Positions 1 to 7,703 of a stretch of DNA of 16,581 nt are shown here, piece after piece; the stretch's first letter is position 1; every line of letters starts with the position of its first letter. The notes beneath the pieces were generated by a model. That model was not told the origin of the DNA. It was given only the letters and a program-made list of their open reading frames with translations, and did no database searches. The stretch lies in the NCBI GenBank assembly GCA_039024295.1, contig JBCDIQ010000091.1, positions 1 to 16,581 on the forward strand, written 5' to 3'. This DNA is from JBCDIQ01 sp039024295 (GTDB lineage: Bacteria; Bacteroidota; Bacteroidia; J057). A program made the translations under genes and the position numbers.

Positions 1-289
1 AATGATCGGGGCAATCAAAACTAGGAGCTAAGCAATATTTCACATTTATTCATCTTGTGCCTTTTTTCTTTAAAAGAAGGTACCATATATCTATTTTATT
101 CGATATATGAATGTGTCCCTTAACTTGATAATTCAATTTATCTAATCTTAACGGATCGTTCTTGTCCTCCCTTCCGCTACTGGTATTTACTAAAAAATTA
201 GCCCCTCAGTACACCTGCCGTTTCTCTTGATCTGCCAGGGTTATGAGAATCACTATGAGCGAATTTCACTACCTGAATAACACACCCCT
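1..289. other. Left-edge non-coding stretch
   Basis: I find no convincing gene here. The longest open readings are a few codons, and all forward frames near the left edge close within the first 30 bases, so at most the last few codons of an upstream gene could be present. The region is AT-rich and contains one short hairpin at 84-109. I did not find a clear TAnnTTTG promoter element for the secreted-protein gene that starts at 290. Confidence 0.6.
84..109. repeat. AT-rich hairpin (8-bp stem)
   Basis: CATATATC at 84-91 is perfectly complementary to GATATATG at 102-109, with a 10-base loop. It lies about 180 bp upstream of the first secreted-protein gene. It could be a weak terminator of an upstream gene or a chance AT-rich dyad. 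No U-tract follows on the plus strand. Confidence 0.3.
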
Positions 290-1906
290 ATGAAACAATT
301 CTACACCTTCTGCTTTCTCTTGCTAACGGTGCTGATAGCCCATGCCCAACGGCCCTATGAACCCATGCTACGAGAAGATGCCCATTGGGTGACCACGGTT
401 TATGGTTTTGACGGCGAAACTTTTCCATTTGAAATAACCCTAAATGGTGATACCACCTTTAATGGGACTACCTACCAAAAGGTCTACGTCCAGTCAGTGA
501 TGGCTTGTAGGGACTACAGAGACACGAGGACCCGGTATTTGCGGTATGGCAATAAGTACTTGCATGGGTTTGCTAGAGAGGATAGCATTAACAGAAAAGT
601 GTATACCATAAACGCCCAAAGTGGGCCTTTGTCTAATCCTGGATTCGGATGTGGCGGTAATACAGAAATTTTATGGAACGACTTTTCCCTGAAAATTGGG
701 GATACGCTTAGCTACTGCGGGTATCAATCTCAAGACACATTAGGGGGGATAAGCCTAGATTCTACTTTTAAAGGAATATATGGGCCTGTCGAGACGTTCA
801 CCACTCCTAAAAGAAAGTTTACCATTGGCCCACCATCGGCCAGTTATCCACTAACTTACTGGGAAGGAATTGGCAGGTATTCTGGTTTCCTGGTTTCATA
901 CCGTGGATACTTAGGTAGAACTGACGAGACCGGACTGGCCTTGTATTGTCGAGATAGCTCATCTGGGTGCATGGAGAAGTTTATCAGCCCAACTACCCCT
1001 CCCCCTGTTCGTCCATATGTACCATTGGTTCATGAAGATGCACATTGGATCGTTGAGGTATCTCCGAACTTTTTCTATGAAACCACGCTCGAAGGTGACT
1101 CAATCTTAAACGGAAAAACGTACAAGAAGGTATTTAACCAAAAGGTTGAACCAGTAAATTCTAATAGCGGAGAGCCCCCCTTTATTCGGTCAGGAAAAAG
1201 GCAGCAAGAAGCCCTAATTCGAGAGGATAGTGCAGCGAGAAAAGTGTATGCAGTGTATTTGAATAATGACCCCAACATTTTTCATAACTCGCTTTGTTCA
1301 CCGAACCAAGAAGTATTGCTGTTTGACTTTAGCACCCAAGTCCTCGATGAGCTTGTCCATTGTCAAAGCCAACCTATTTTTCAGTATGACCGTGAATACC
1401 GCCCTGCAGGAGAAGCTGTTACGGGAACCCCCTCAATTGTTGGGATTGACTCCTTACAATTTTTCTATTTCACCCTTCAGCCAGATGAATACTTTTACGC
1501 TGAGATTAATGACCGTGTGCATGTAGAAGGTATTGGATCCACCTATGGACTCTTGGAAAATAGGATTAAATGGAGTCTATATTCGAGAACACTAAAATAC
1601 TACTGCCGCGAGAGCCTTGGGGGTTGTCCTGAAATATGGCTGCTGAATAATGAGGGGCCAATTCCTTCTTACCTGAATTGGAAAGTTTCCCAGGACTATA
1701 CCACCCAAACGATTCACATTCGATTTGCTGACAAGATTTCCGATCAAGTGGTGCTCTTTGACCTTTCTGGCAAGGAAGTAATGCGGAAAGCAGTTAACCG
1801 CCAGGTTGAAATTGATGTCTCAATTGGACAACTACCTGCCGGAATGTATGTATTAAGTGCTGAGCTGAAAGGGCAAGTAGTGGCTAGGCAAAAAATCCTC
1901 AGATGA
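290..1906 (+). CDS. Secreted two-repeat protein with T9SS type A sorting tail
   Basis: Residues 1-20 form a signal peptide (short basic start, hydrophobic core, AHAQ end), so the protein should enter the periplasm by Sec. Two copies of one domain follow, at about 21-232 and 241-445. Each opens with RPYxPxxxEDAHW and continues with a GDxxxNGxTYxKV element, an REDSxxRKVY element, a DFSxxxxD element, and ends in EGIG...GLL and a YCR(E/D)S stretch. The last 77 residues (462-538) match a type IX secretion type A sorting domain: an LFDLSGKEV core, then QLPAGMYVLSAEL and a basic ending. I therefore infer transport across the outer membrane and attachment to, or release from, the surface. The repeated domain is recurrent in Bacteroidota secreted proteins, but I know no function for it. 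The next gene is a paralogue 45 bp downstream, probably co-transcribed. Confidence 0.85.
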   Translation: MKQFYTFCFLLLTVLIAHAQRPYEPMLREDAHWVTTVYGFDGETFPFEITLNGDTTFNGTTYQKVYVQSVMACRDYRDTRTRYLRYGNKYLHGFAREDSINRKVYTINAQSGPLSNPGFGCGGNTEILWNDFSLKIGDTLSYCGYQSQDTLGGISLDSTFKGIYGPVETFTTPKRKFTIGPPSASYPLTYWEGIGRYSGFLVSYRGYLGRTDETGLALYCRDSSSGCMEKFISPTTPPPVRPYVPLVHEDAHWIVEVSPNFFYETTLEGDSILNGKTYKKVFNQKVEPVNSNSGEPPFIRSGKRQQEALIREDSAARKVYAVYLNNDPNIFHNSLCSPNQEVLLFDFSTQVLDELVHCQSQPIFQYDREYRPAGEAVTGTPSIVGIDSLQFFYFTLQPDEYFYAEINDRVHVEGIGSTYGLLENRIKWSLYSRTLKYYCRESLGGCPEIWLLNNEGPIPSYLNWKVSQDYTTQTIHIRFADKISDQVVLFDLSGKEVMRKAVNRQVEIDVSIGQLPAGMYVLSAELKGQVVARQKILR

Positions 1907-1969
1907 CCCCGGAGTAAGAATCTAGCTTTTTCCCTGCTTTCAAGTCTTTCTATGTCAAAACGCACACAC

Positions 1970-3595
1970 ATGAAAAACTTTTCTGTTTGTATAATTCTCC
2001 TTCTTTTTCTCAGTCCTATCTATTCCCAGCGGCCCTATGTGAAGATGCTGCATGAAGATGCACATTGGCTGGAACTGAACGTCTATGGCCAACTTCTGGA
2101 AACTACCTTGAAGGGAGATACTGTCATAAATGGCCTCACCTATAAAAAAGTATGGTGCAGAGAAGCTGAAGTTTTCTTTGATCAAGTTGATAGCCTGAAT
2201 AAATACCTATTGACTTCCGAGCCACAGTTGGAAGCATTTGTGAGGGAAGATAGCGTGTCCCGAAAGGTGTATGCGATCTTTCTGTACGACATGAATGACG
2301 GCTGGTCTTACATACAGCATTTATATTGCCAGAAAGGTGTGGAGTACGTTTGGTATGACTTTTCTTTGGAGATAGGCGATTCAATTGCCTATGGTAACTG
2401 GCGAACTGATCCCCAAAGAGATACTATTTCTAGTATTGCGCTAGATTCAGTTTTTCGGGTCCTTGGACTCAACTACCGAATTGGAACAAGTCCTCACTGG
2501 CGGTATGATGTGGGAGGCATATTTAAAAATACCCCTTACAGCTATTTTGAAGGAGTAGGAGGGACAACAGGCTTTCTGTTACACAAAATTGATGAAATAG
2601 GAACCGATGTCCTTCCCAGACTGGTAGCATATTGGCGGGACAGTGTGGGAGATAAACTCTATTCGTTGTATGAGCCAGATACTACAAAGTATCCATTAAG
2701 GCCTTACTTGCCCTTATTACATGAGGATGCCCACTGGATTGTATATCGCGATAATGGGAATTTTAGCACCTCTTATGAAACGACGATTGGTGGTGATACC
2801 ATTGTTAATGGATTGACCTACAAAAAGCTTTTTAACCAAATCCTATTACCTAGAGATGGTAATCAGTCAAATCCCACTGCGCCATTCTACAGGGTAGGAA
2901 AACGTGAATTAGAAGCACTCATTAGGGAAGATACAGCCTCAAGGAAAGTGTATGCAATTTCCTTCATTAATGGCCCAAGTAGCTTTAATGGGAATTCCTG
3001 TGACCTGAATCAAGAAGCACTTATTTATGATTTTTCCGTCCAGGTTTTGGATTCTTTTTCGCTCTGCAATGGCTTAACCGCATGGAATTATGGCGCGACC
3101 TTCCGAAATGCCGGGATGGTTACCTCAAAGTTGTCTTCCATCAAGGGGTTGGATAGTTTGTTTTTCTTTTTCTATGCCAAAGGTGGGGTCAGTTTTCATG
3201 CAGAAGGAATCGGTTCTCCCTATGGGCTGTTTGGTCCTGTAGCATTTCAAGAGGCTACTCCCTTCAGCGGGGGATACCATGAGCTTTTGTACTATTGCCG
3301 TGAGAGTTTGGGATGCGCAGATTATTGGTTAGCGAGCAATGAAAGTCCTGGAAATATTCTGTTGAATTGGACTGTGACACAAGATCGTGCTACTCAAACA
3401 CTTCATATCCGATTTGCTAATAAACTTCCGGATGAAGTGGTGCTATTTGACCTTTCTGGCAAAGAGGTGATGCGGAAAGCCGTTAACCGCCAAGCTAAAA
3501 TTGATGTCTCAATTGAGCAACTACCTGTAGGCATTTATGTGCTAGGTGCTGAACTGAAGGGGCAGGTTGTAGCCAGGCAAAAGGTGGTGAAGTGA
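1970..3595 (+). CDS. Secreted two-repeat T9SS protein, paralogue of the upstream gene
   Basis: The frame is open from an ATG at 1952, but the ATG at 1970 places a typical signal peptide (MKNF..., ending IYSQ, 20 residues) exactly as in the neighbour, so I chose it (541 residues). Domain copies begin at about residues 21 and 244, each with RPYxxxLHEDAHW, a GDTxxNGLTYKK element, an RED(S/T)xxRKVYAI element and a DFSxxxxD element. The second copy ends in EGIGSPYGLF and YYCRESLGC. Residues 465-541 are a type A T9SS sorting tail. By hand count 59 of its 77 residues equal those of the upstream protein, visibly more than in the body. Function is unknown; it is presumably a surface-exposed or released protein. 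It ends just before a strong palindrome. Confidence 0.82.
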   Translation: MKNFSVCIILLLFLSPIYSQRPYVKMLHEDAHWLELNVYGQLLETTLKGDTVINGLTYKKVWCREAEVFFDQVDSLNKYLLTSEPQLEAFVREDSVSRKVYAIFLYDMNDGWSYIQHLYCQKGVEYVWYDFSLEIGDSIAYGNWRTDPQRDTISSIALDSVFRVLGLNYRIGTSPHWRYDVGGIFKNTPYSYFEGVGGTTGFLLHKIDEIGTDVLPRLVAYWRDSVGDKLYSLYEPDTTKYPLRPYLPLLHEDAHWIVYRDNGNFSTSYETTIGGDTIVNGLTYKKLFNQILLPRDGNQSNPTAPFYRVGKRELEALIREDTASRKVYAISFINGPSSFNGNSCDLNQEALIYDFSVQVLDSFSLCNGLTAWNYGATFRNAGMVTSKLSSIKGLDSLFFFFYAKGGVSFHAEGIGSPYGLFGPVAFQEATPFSGGYHELLYYCRESLGCADYWLASNESPGNILLNWTVTQDRATQTLHIRFANKLPDEVVLFDLSGKEVMRKAVNRQAKIDVSIEQLPVGIYVLGAELKGQVVARQKVVK

Positions 3596-3605
3596 CTGAA
3601 CGACT

Positions 3606-3638
3606 AACCTTGACAGGGTTTTGAACCCTGTCAAGGTT
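3606..3638. terminator. Perfect 15-bp palindrome between convergent genes
   Basis: AACCTTGACAGGGTT (3606-3620) is followed by a TTG loop and its exact reverse complement (3624-3638). It sits between the convergent ends of the second T9SS gene (3595) and the YihY gene (3663), so it is suited to bidirectional termination. No U-tract follows on either strand, so it is not a textbook Rho-independent terminator. Similar palindromes occur dispersed in Bacteroidota spacers (from memory), so a REP-like repeat is an alternative. Its TCAAGGTT end recurs at 3647 and 3663. Confidence 0.6.
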
Positions 3639-3662
3639 GATGTGCGTCAAGGTTTATGAGCA

Positions 3663-4667
3663 TCAAGGTTGATCAAATCCTACAGGTGCTTGCCTTTCGA
3701 GGTTGTTTGGGTCGTTTGCCGGCTGAAGCTCCTTCTTCTGTTGATGAGCAGCAATGTCAATGGCTGCGTTTAGCTCAAAGCCCAATAACAAGACAATGGA
3801 GATATAGTAAAACCACAGCATCAATAAAATGATGGCTGCTAAGCTTCCATAGAGTTTATTGAAATCACTGAAATTCGAAAAAAAGAAGCTAAAGCCTATA
3901 ATGGTCAGCATGGTGAGGATACTGGCCACAAATGAGCCGGGGGTAAAAAATTTCCACCGTTTCTGGCTGGAAGGCCCAAAATGATAGATGGCAGAAATAC
4001 TGAAAATCATCAGGACAAGAGAAATCACATAATTAAATCCTTTAAGCAGAAATAGGTCAAATCCCTGAGAAATCCAGCCGCTGGACTCTAGGAAATGGAC
4101 CATGTACTCCCCGATAACCAGGACACTGATAGCAGCAATGAATAAGCCCGCCAATACCAGGAAGAGCAACAGGGCCACCCCATAGGTCTGAAACAGGTTT
4201 CTTTTTCGGAACGCCTCTACGTCTTTACTGAATGCACGGGTCATGGTGGTAAATCCGCGCACAGCCCATCTTAGGGCCAAAAATACGTTCAAACCAATTA
4301 CCCCAATGCCCATTTTTTTCAAAGATTCGGAAACGATTTCTCGGATCAACACCATGCCACTTTCTGGGATAAAATTGGCAAAAAACTCCAGAATCCTGTC
4401 CTGTAGGTCGGGAACAGGTAGCCAAGCGAGGACCGTGAACATGAGAATGATGGCAGGGAACAGCGAAAAAAAGAAGTTGTAAGCCATTGCCGCTGCGATA
4501 AGCGAGAACTTGCCATCTGAAAGACCCTCAACAAAAAATTTCAGTACCTCATACAAGCTGATCCCTTTAAAGCCAGGCAAGTGAATTTTTCTCAACACCA
4601 AAAATACACGGCCCAGCAGCCGTTTGACAAGATGCTCCAATTTTCGATACCATCCCTTCAAATCCAT
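3663..4667 (-). CDS. YihY/UPF0761 family inner-membrane protein
   Basis: This is a polytopic membrane protein of about six transmembrane segments, with the conserved core AAAMAYNFFFSLFPAIILMF near the first helix and a late LLMLWFYYISIVLLLGFELNAA stretch. Both are signatures of the YihY (BrkB-like) family. The family was once labelled ribonuclease BN, but that assignment is wrong for YihY; its real role, perhaps transport, is unsettled. The frame is open to a TTG at 4682, but the first ATG is at 4667 and gives the usual basic cytoplasmic start (MDLKGWYRKLEH), so I prefer it (334 residues). The C-terminus is a short hydrophilic tail. It is the last gene of an apparent leftward operon with the thioesterase and rhodanese genes. 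Its stop codon lies within a TCAAGGTT copy related to the adjacent palindrome. Confidence 0.85.
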   Translation of the reverse strand: MDLKGWYRKLEHLVKRLLGRVFLVLRKIHLPGFKGISLYEVLKFFVEGLSDGKFSLIAAAMAYNFFFSLFPAIILMFTVLAWLPVPDLQDRILEFFANFIPESGMVLIREIVSESLKKMGIGVIGLNVFLALRWAVRGFTTMTRAFSKDVEAFRKRNLFQTYGVALLLFLVLAGLFIAAISVLVIGEYMVHFLESSGWISQGFDLFLLKGFNYVISLVLMIFSISAIYHFGPSSQKRWKFFTPGSFVASILTMLTIIGFSFFFSNFSDFNKLYGSLAAIILLMLWFYYISIVLLLGFELNAAIDIAAHQQKKELQPANDPNNLERQAPVGFDQP

Positions 4668-4694
4668 CGTGGTTAAGGTCAATCCTTTCTCAAC

Positions 4695-5111
4695 CTACGC
4701 ACCCGACTGCCATCCTGTTTTCAACGCATCCAAAATAAAATCTGGCGCACGGCATACCTTGCGGGTTTCCTTGTCAATAAATGCTAGCTTTACTTCCGCT
4801 TCCACCAGTAATTTGTCAGATTCATTTCTGATTTCGTACAAAAAGTGAAAGATCGCAGTGGGCCAGGTTTCAACGCGGGTATGAACTGCTAGCAGTTCAT
4901 CATAAAATGCCGGCCATCGATATTTCATCCGAAGCTCAGCTACCGGCATTAAAATTCCGTTTTCTTCGACCGATTTATAGGGTAAGCCCATTTTCCTCAC
5001 AAGGTCAGTACGACCCACTTCTAGATATTCGGTAAACCGACCATGGTAAACTTGTCCCATTTGGTCGGTATCGGCATACTTTACCCGAATGTGTGTAACG
5101 GAGCTTACCAT
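4695..5111 (-). CDS. Acyl-CoA thioesterase, YbgC/4HBT hotdog family
   Basis: This is a single hotdog domain of 138 residues, the usual family length. The N-terminal motif VKYADTDQMGQVYHGRFTEY matches the YbgC/4-hydroxybenzoyl-CoA thioesterase signature. Asp16 is the expected catalytic acid, Gly19 and His23 sit around the substrate pocket, and EVGRTDLVRKMG follows on the long central helix. The expected reaction is hydrolysis of a small or medium acyl-CoA in the cytoplasm; the substrate cannot be read from sequence. The start ATG shares one base with the stop of the rhodanese gene (TGATG), so translation of the two is probably coupled. The YihY gene follows a few tens of bases downstream. Members of this family often sit with Tol-Pal genes, which is not the case here. 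Confidence 0.88.
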   Translation of the reverse strand: MVSSVTHIRVKYADTDQMGQVYHGRFTEYLEVGRTDLVRKMGLPYKSVEENGILMPVAELRMKYRWPAFYDELLAVHTRVETWPTAIFHFLYEIRNESDKLLVEAEVKLAFIDKETRKVCRAPDFILDALKTGWQSGA

Positions 5112-5440
5112 CAGCTCACGTCGAAGGTAGGGTCAATGTGCTCTTTCCAGGCCAGCATACCGCCTGTCATGTTGCGTGCATTTTTAAGCCCTAGTTGCTG
5201 GGTCGCAAATCGGGTAGCCTGTCCGCTTCTTCCCCCTGATCGACAGATGAATACCACTTCTTGGTCACCATATGCTTTAATTTCCTCCTGCACTTCAGGT
5301 GCACTGAAAGTAGGCAGGGAAACCTTTTTTACTTGTGGCAGGTGCTGGCGCTCCCACTCATCCGGGTTGCGTACATCAATCATGACAGGCTCGGTGCCAT
5401 TGTCAATGCGCTCTTTAAGTTCTTGTACAGAAATATCCAT
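5111..5440 (-). CDS. Single-domain rhodanese sulfurtransferase
   Basis: This is a 109-residue stand-alone rhodanese domain without signal peptide, so it is cytoplasmic. It carries the VMIDVRNPDEWERQHLP motif (residues 19-35), the active-site loop CRSGGR with catalytic Cys66 at 66-71, and the closing GGMLAW at 93-98. A six-residue loop beginning with Cys and containing Arg fits sulfurtransferases of the GlpE/PspE kind that carry a persulfide, rather than the Cdc25-like phosphatases with longer loops. The sulfur acceptor is unknown. It is the first gene of a leftward operon overlapping the thioesterase gene by one base. The spacer upstream is full of short degenerate repeats and shows no clear promoter element. 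Confidence 0.9.
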   Translation of the reverse strand: MDISVQELKERIDNGTEPVMIDVRNPDEWERQHLPQVKKVSLPTFSAPEVQEEIKAYGDQEVVFICRSGGRSGQATRFATQQLGLKNARNMTGGMLAWKEHIDPTFDVS

Positions 5441-5454
5441 AGTATTGTGTGATT

Positions 5455-5550
5455 TTTAGGTGTTGGGCATTAGGTTTTAGGTATTAGATTTTAGGTCGAT
5501 GGTTATCTATTAAGTTACTGTAAACTGAGAACCGTAAACCGAAAACCTAA
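5455..5550. repeat. Cluster of short degenerate repeats
   Basis: TTAGGT occurs four times (5456, 5470, 5477, 5491). A 14-base unit, GTAAACTGAGAACC at 5520-5533, is repeated directly at 5534-5547 with two changes. TTAGGTTTT (5470-5478) is the exact reverse complement of AAAACCTAA (5542-5550), so the stretch can fold as an arm-loop-arm structure. It fills the spacer between the ychF stop and the rhodanese start. It may act as a terminator or leader for these same-strand genes, or be a dispersed Bacteroidota spacer repeat. Confidence 0.5.
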
Positions 5551-5563
5551 CCAATTTGATTGT

Positions 5564-6664
5564 CTAAACATTGAATCTAAAATGCATCACATCGCCATCA
5601 TCTACCACGTATTCCTTTCCTTCAATGGCGAGTTTTCCGGCTTCTTTTACAGCAGCTTCCGTTTTCAAGGCTTTGTAATCTTCGTATTTAATGACTTCAG
5701 CACGAATAAATCCCCGCTCAAAATCGGTATGGATCACGCCGGCCGCTTGAGGGGCCTTGGTCCCTTCCTTGATGGTCCAGGCGCGTACCTCCTTCTCTCC
5801 TGCTGTGAAATAGGTTTGTAATCCTAGCAAGTTGTACGCCTTGCGGATCAGTACGTTAAGTCCTGGCTCTTCAAGGCCTACAGTTTCGAGCAATTCGAGT
5901 TTTTCTTCAGGGTCTTCAAAATCGGTGAGTTGCTCCTCAAATGCGGCGGAGATAATCATCAATTCCGCGTCTTCATCTTTAATGGCCTCGCGTACGGTGT
6001 CCACATATTCATTTCCATCAGGTAGCCCCGCTTCATCTACGTTGCAGACATATAGCACCTTTTTGGCAGTCAGGAGGCCCACCTCCTTCATGAGCTCCAT
6101 TTCATCCTCGGTGGTCTCCATGGTGCGGATATTCTTTCCTTGCTCCACGTGGGCAATGAACCGGTCGATGACTTCCACCTGCTTCATGGCCTCTTTGTTG
6201 CCCCCTTTGGTCATTTTTTGGGTGCGCTCGCGCTTGCGTTGCAAGGCTTCCAGGTCTGATAGCTGAAGCTCGGTATCGATGATTTCTTTGTCCCGTATCG
6301 GGTCAACGCCTCCTTCCACGTGAATGATGTTTTCATCTTCAAAGCAGCGAAGGATATGGATGATGGCTTCGCATTCGCGGATATTGCCCAAGAACTTATT
6401 TCCGAGTCCTTCTCCTTTGCTCGCTCCGCGGACCAGCCCGGCGATGTCTACAATTTTTACCACTGTAGGCACCACGTTCTGTGGACTGACCAGTTCAGTC
6501 AATACGTCTAGCCTGGGGTCAGGCACCGGGATCATGCCTACATTCGGCTCAATGGTGCAAAATGGATAATTGGCAGATTCCGCTTTGGCACTGTTGGACA
6601 GGGAATTAAACAAGGTAGACTTTCCAACATTGGGCAGGCCTACGATTCCACATTTGAAGCTCAT
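5564..6664 (-). CDS. ychF: Redox-regulated ATPase YchF (Obg family)
   Basis: The 366-residue length is typical of the family. The P-loop GLPNVGKS lies at residues 9-16, followed by a DIAGLVRGAS switch II motif and a helical coiled-coil insertion rich in charged residues (about 120-180). The G4 motif reads NVDE instead of NKxD. Replacement of the Asp that reads guanine explains why YchF prefers ATP in characterised members. The C-terminal TGS domain has the expected TYFTAGEKEVRAW stretch and the DFERGFIRAEVI ending. It is a conserved housekeeping P-loop ATPase that binds ribosomes and is linked to oxidative stress response. It appears to be transcribed alone, from a promoter whose -7 element is at 6692-6699. 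Confidence 0.97.
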   Translation of the reverse strand: MSFKCGIVGLPNVGKSTLFNSLSNSAKAESANYPFCTIEPNVGMIPVPDPRLDVLTELVSPQNVVPTVVKIVDIAGLVRGASKGEGLGNKFLGNIRECEAIIHILRCFEDENIIHVEGGVDPIRDKEIIDTELQLSDLEALQRKRERTQKMTKGGNKEAMKQVEVIDRFIAHVEQGKNIRTMETTEDEMELMKEVGLLTAKKVLYVCNVDEAGLPDGNEYVDTVREAIKDEDAELMIISAAFEEQLTDFEDPEEKLELLETVGLEEPGLNVLIRKAYNLLGLQTYFTAGEKEVRAWTIKEGTKAPQAAGVIHTDFERGFIRAEVIKYEDYKALKTEAAVKEAGKLAIEGKEYVVDDGDVMHFRFNV

Positions 6665-6691
6665 GGAGATATATTATTCGTTTTCAGGTGG

Positions 6692-6699
6692 CAAAAGTA
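6692..6699 (-). promoter_or_regulatory. Bacteroidota -7 promoter element for ychF
   Basis: Read on the minus strand this is TACTTTTG, an exact match to the Bacteroidota primary-sigma -7 consensus TAnnTTTG. It lies about 28 bases upstream of the ychF ATG, within the 66-bp gap after the HAD gene. A weak -33 candidate (GTTT) lies about 20 bases further upstream. This implies that ychF has its own promoter and a short leader. Confidence 0.6.
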
Positions 6700-6730
6700 C
6701 GCATTCTCATTCACTTTAGAAACGGATATT

Positions 6731-7591
6731 CTAGATGCCGTACCTGCTTTTTACATGGTCTTCCACAAAGGATATAACCGCTTCTGATTCATTGGTACCA
6801 ATTATGTGATTGGCGATCGCTTTTAAGGGTTCCTTTGCATTGGCTACTGCAACTGATTCACTTGCCGCTTCAAACAGGCTGATGTCATTTAGATTATCCC
6901 CAAATACGATCAGTTCGCTTGACTCCCACCCCAGGTATTCAGCTAACCACCTCGCTGCATTCCCCTTTGTTGCTGCCCGGTCTATTGCACTGAACATAAA
7001 CCAACCCGGGTAATAGGTATCCTCGTATAGATGAATCTGTAGGTATTCGCCGAATTTCTCTTCAAGCTCCACTTTAAGGTCCAAAACCACAGCTTCTTTT
7101 TCAATCAGGCTAAAGGAAGTGATGGGGCAGGATTTCCAAGACTTCCATTCACCCATTGGGCGCAATCTCCTATCCTTTTGGATCAATTTCTCATGAACCA
7201 ATCGCGCCAATACCTCATTTTGACGGTCAGGATACAACAATCGGTCTTCTCCATTTTCAAGCAAGGAAACGACTGGTTGGAGGTTGTGGTACCGGAATAC
7301 CTCCAGCAATTCCTCACAGAGTTCCCAGGGCATGGTGCACAGTTTGAGGTGCTGTCCGGTTTGATAATCCGAAATAAAAGCACCATTCCCCCCAATAACA
7401 GGAAGAAAAAAAGGCAACTCCCCCAGCATCAGCTGCATACCTTGAATTCCCCTGGCCGTTGCCACAGAAAAAGGGACTCCCTGATTTAACAACCTGACCA
7501 AAGTCGCACGGGACCATCCTGGGATTTCTGCTTTATCATTCAGCAAGGTCCCATCCAAATCACTCAAATACCAAACAGGCGGCTGTTGCAT
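6731..7591 (-). CDS. Cof-type HAD-IIB family phosphatase
   Basis: All HAD motifs are visible in 286 residues. Motif I is DLDGTLL (nucleophile Asp11, acid Asp13), motif II is SVATARG (Thr45), motif III is the Lys in ATKGNAARWLAEYLG, and motif IV is VFGDNLNDISLF, which supplies the Mg2+-binding acids. The C2-type cap lies between motifs II and III, as in Cof/YidA-like enzymes. These cytoplasmic enzymes dephosphorylate sugar phosphates, pyridoxal phosphate or flavin intermediates; the substrate cannot be told here. The gene is divergent from the STAS-like/hydrolase/TRAP operon, with a 112-bp spacer that holds two adjacent dyads. Downstream, ychF has its own promoter, so this gene is probably mono-cistronic. 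Confidence 0.92.
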   Translation of the reverse strand: MQQPPVWYLSDLDGTLLNDKAEIPGWSRATLVRLLNQGVPFSVATARGIQGMQLMLGELPFFLPVIGGNGAFISDYQTGQHLKLCTMPWELCEELLEVFRYHNLQPVVSLLENGEDRLLYPDRQNEVLARLVHEKLIQKDRRLRPMGEWKSWKSCPITSFSLIEKEAVVLDLKVELEEKFGEYLQIHLYEDTYYPGWFMFSAIDRAATKGNAARWLAEYLGWESSELIVFGDNLNDISLFEAASESVAVANAKEPLKAIANHIIGTNESEAVISFVEDHVKSRYGI

Positions 7592-7656
7592 GTGGCAAAT
7601 ATCGTAAAATCATATATCCCCAGAAATCTATCTGATAACCCTGTACCCTTCCCGCT

Positions 7657-7683
7657 GGTTTAGAACCAAATACCCAGGTATTT
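7657..7683. promoter_or_regulatory. Two abutting dyads in a divergent promoter region
   Basis: GGTT-TAG-AACC (7657-7667) is directly followed by AAATACC-CA-GGTATTT (7668-7683). Both have perfect arms. The second lies 20 bases before the ATG of the STAS-like gene, in the intergenic region between it and the divergent HAD gene. Position and symmetry suggest a transcription-factor operator, but no regulator gene is nearby and I cannot name one. Confidence 0.4.
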
Positions 7684-7703
7684 ACCTCCCAATTTATGAC
7701 ATC

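Noticed and set aside
1..30. Tail of an upstream gene
   Set aside because: All plus frames stop within the first 30 bases, too short to support any call.
3663..4667. Ribonuclease BN annotation
   Set aside because: The YihY family was historically mislabelled; this is a polytopic membrane protein without nuclease motifs.
4668..4682. TTG start for the YihY-type gene
   Set aside because: A rare start codon, with an ATG five codons later that gives the typical family N-terminus.
5832..6266. 144-codon open frame antisense to ychF
   Set aside because: Serine-rich translation typical of the complement of a charged coding region; ychF is certain.
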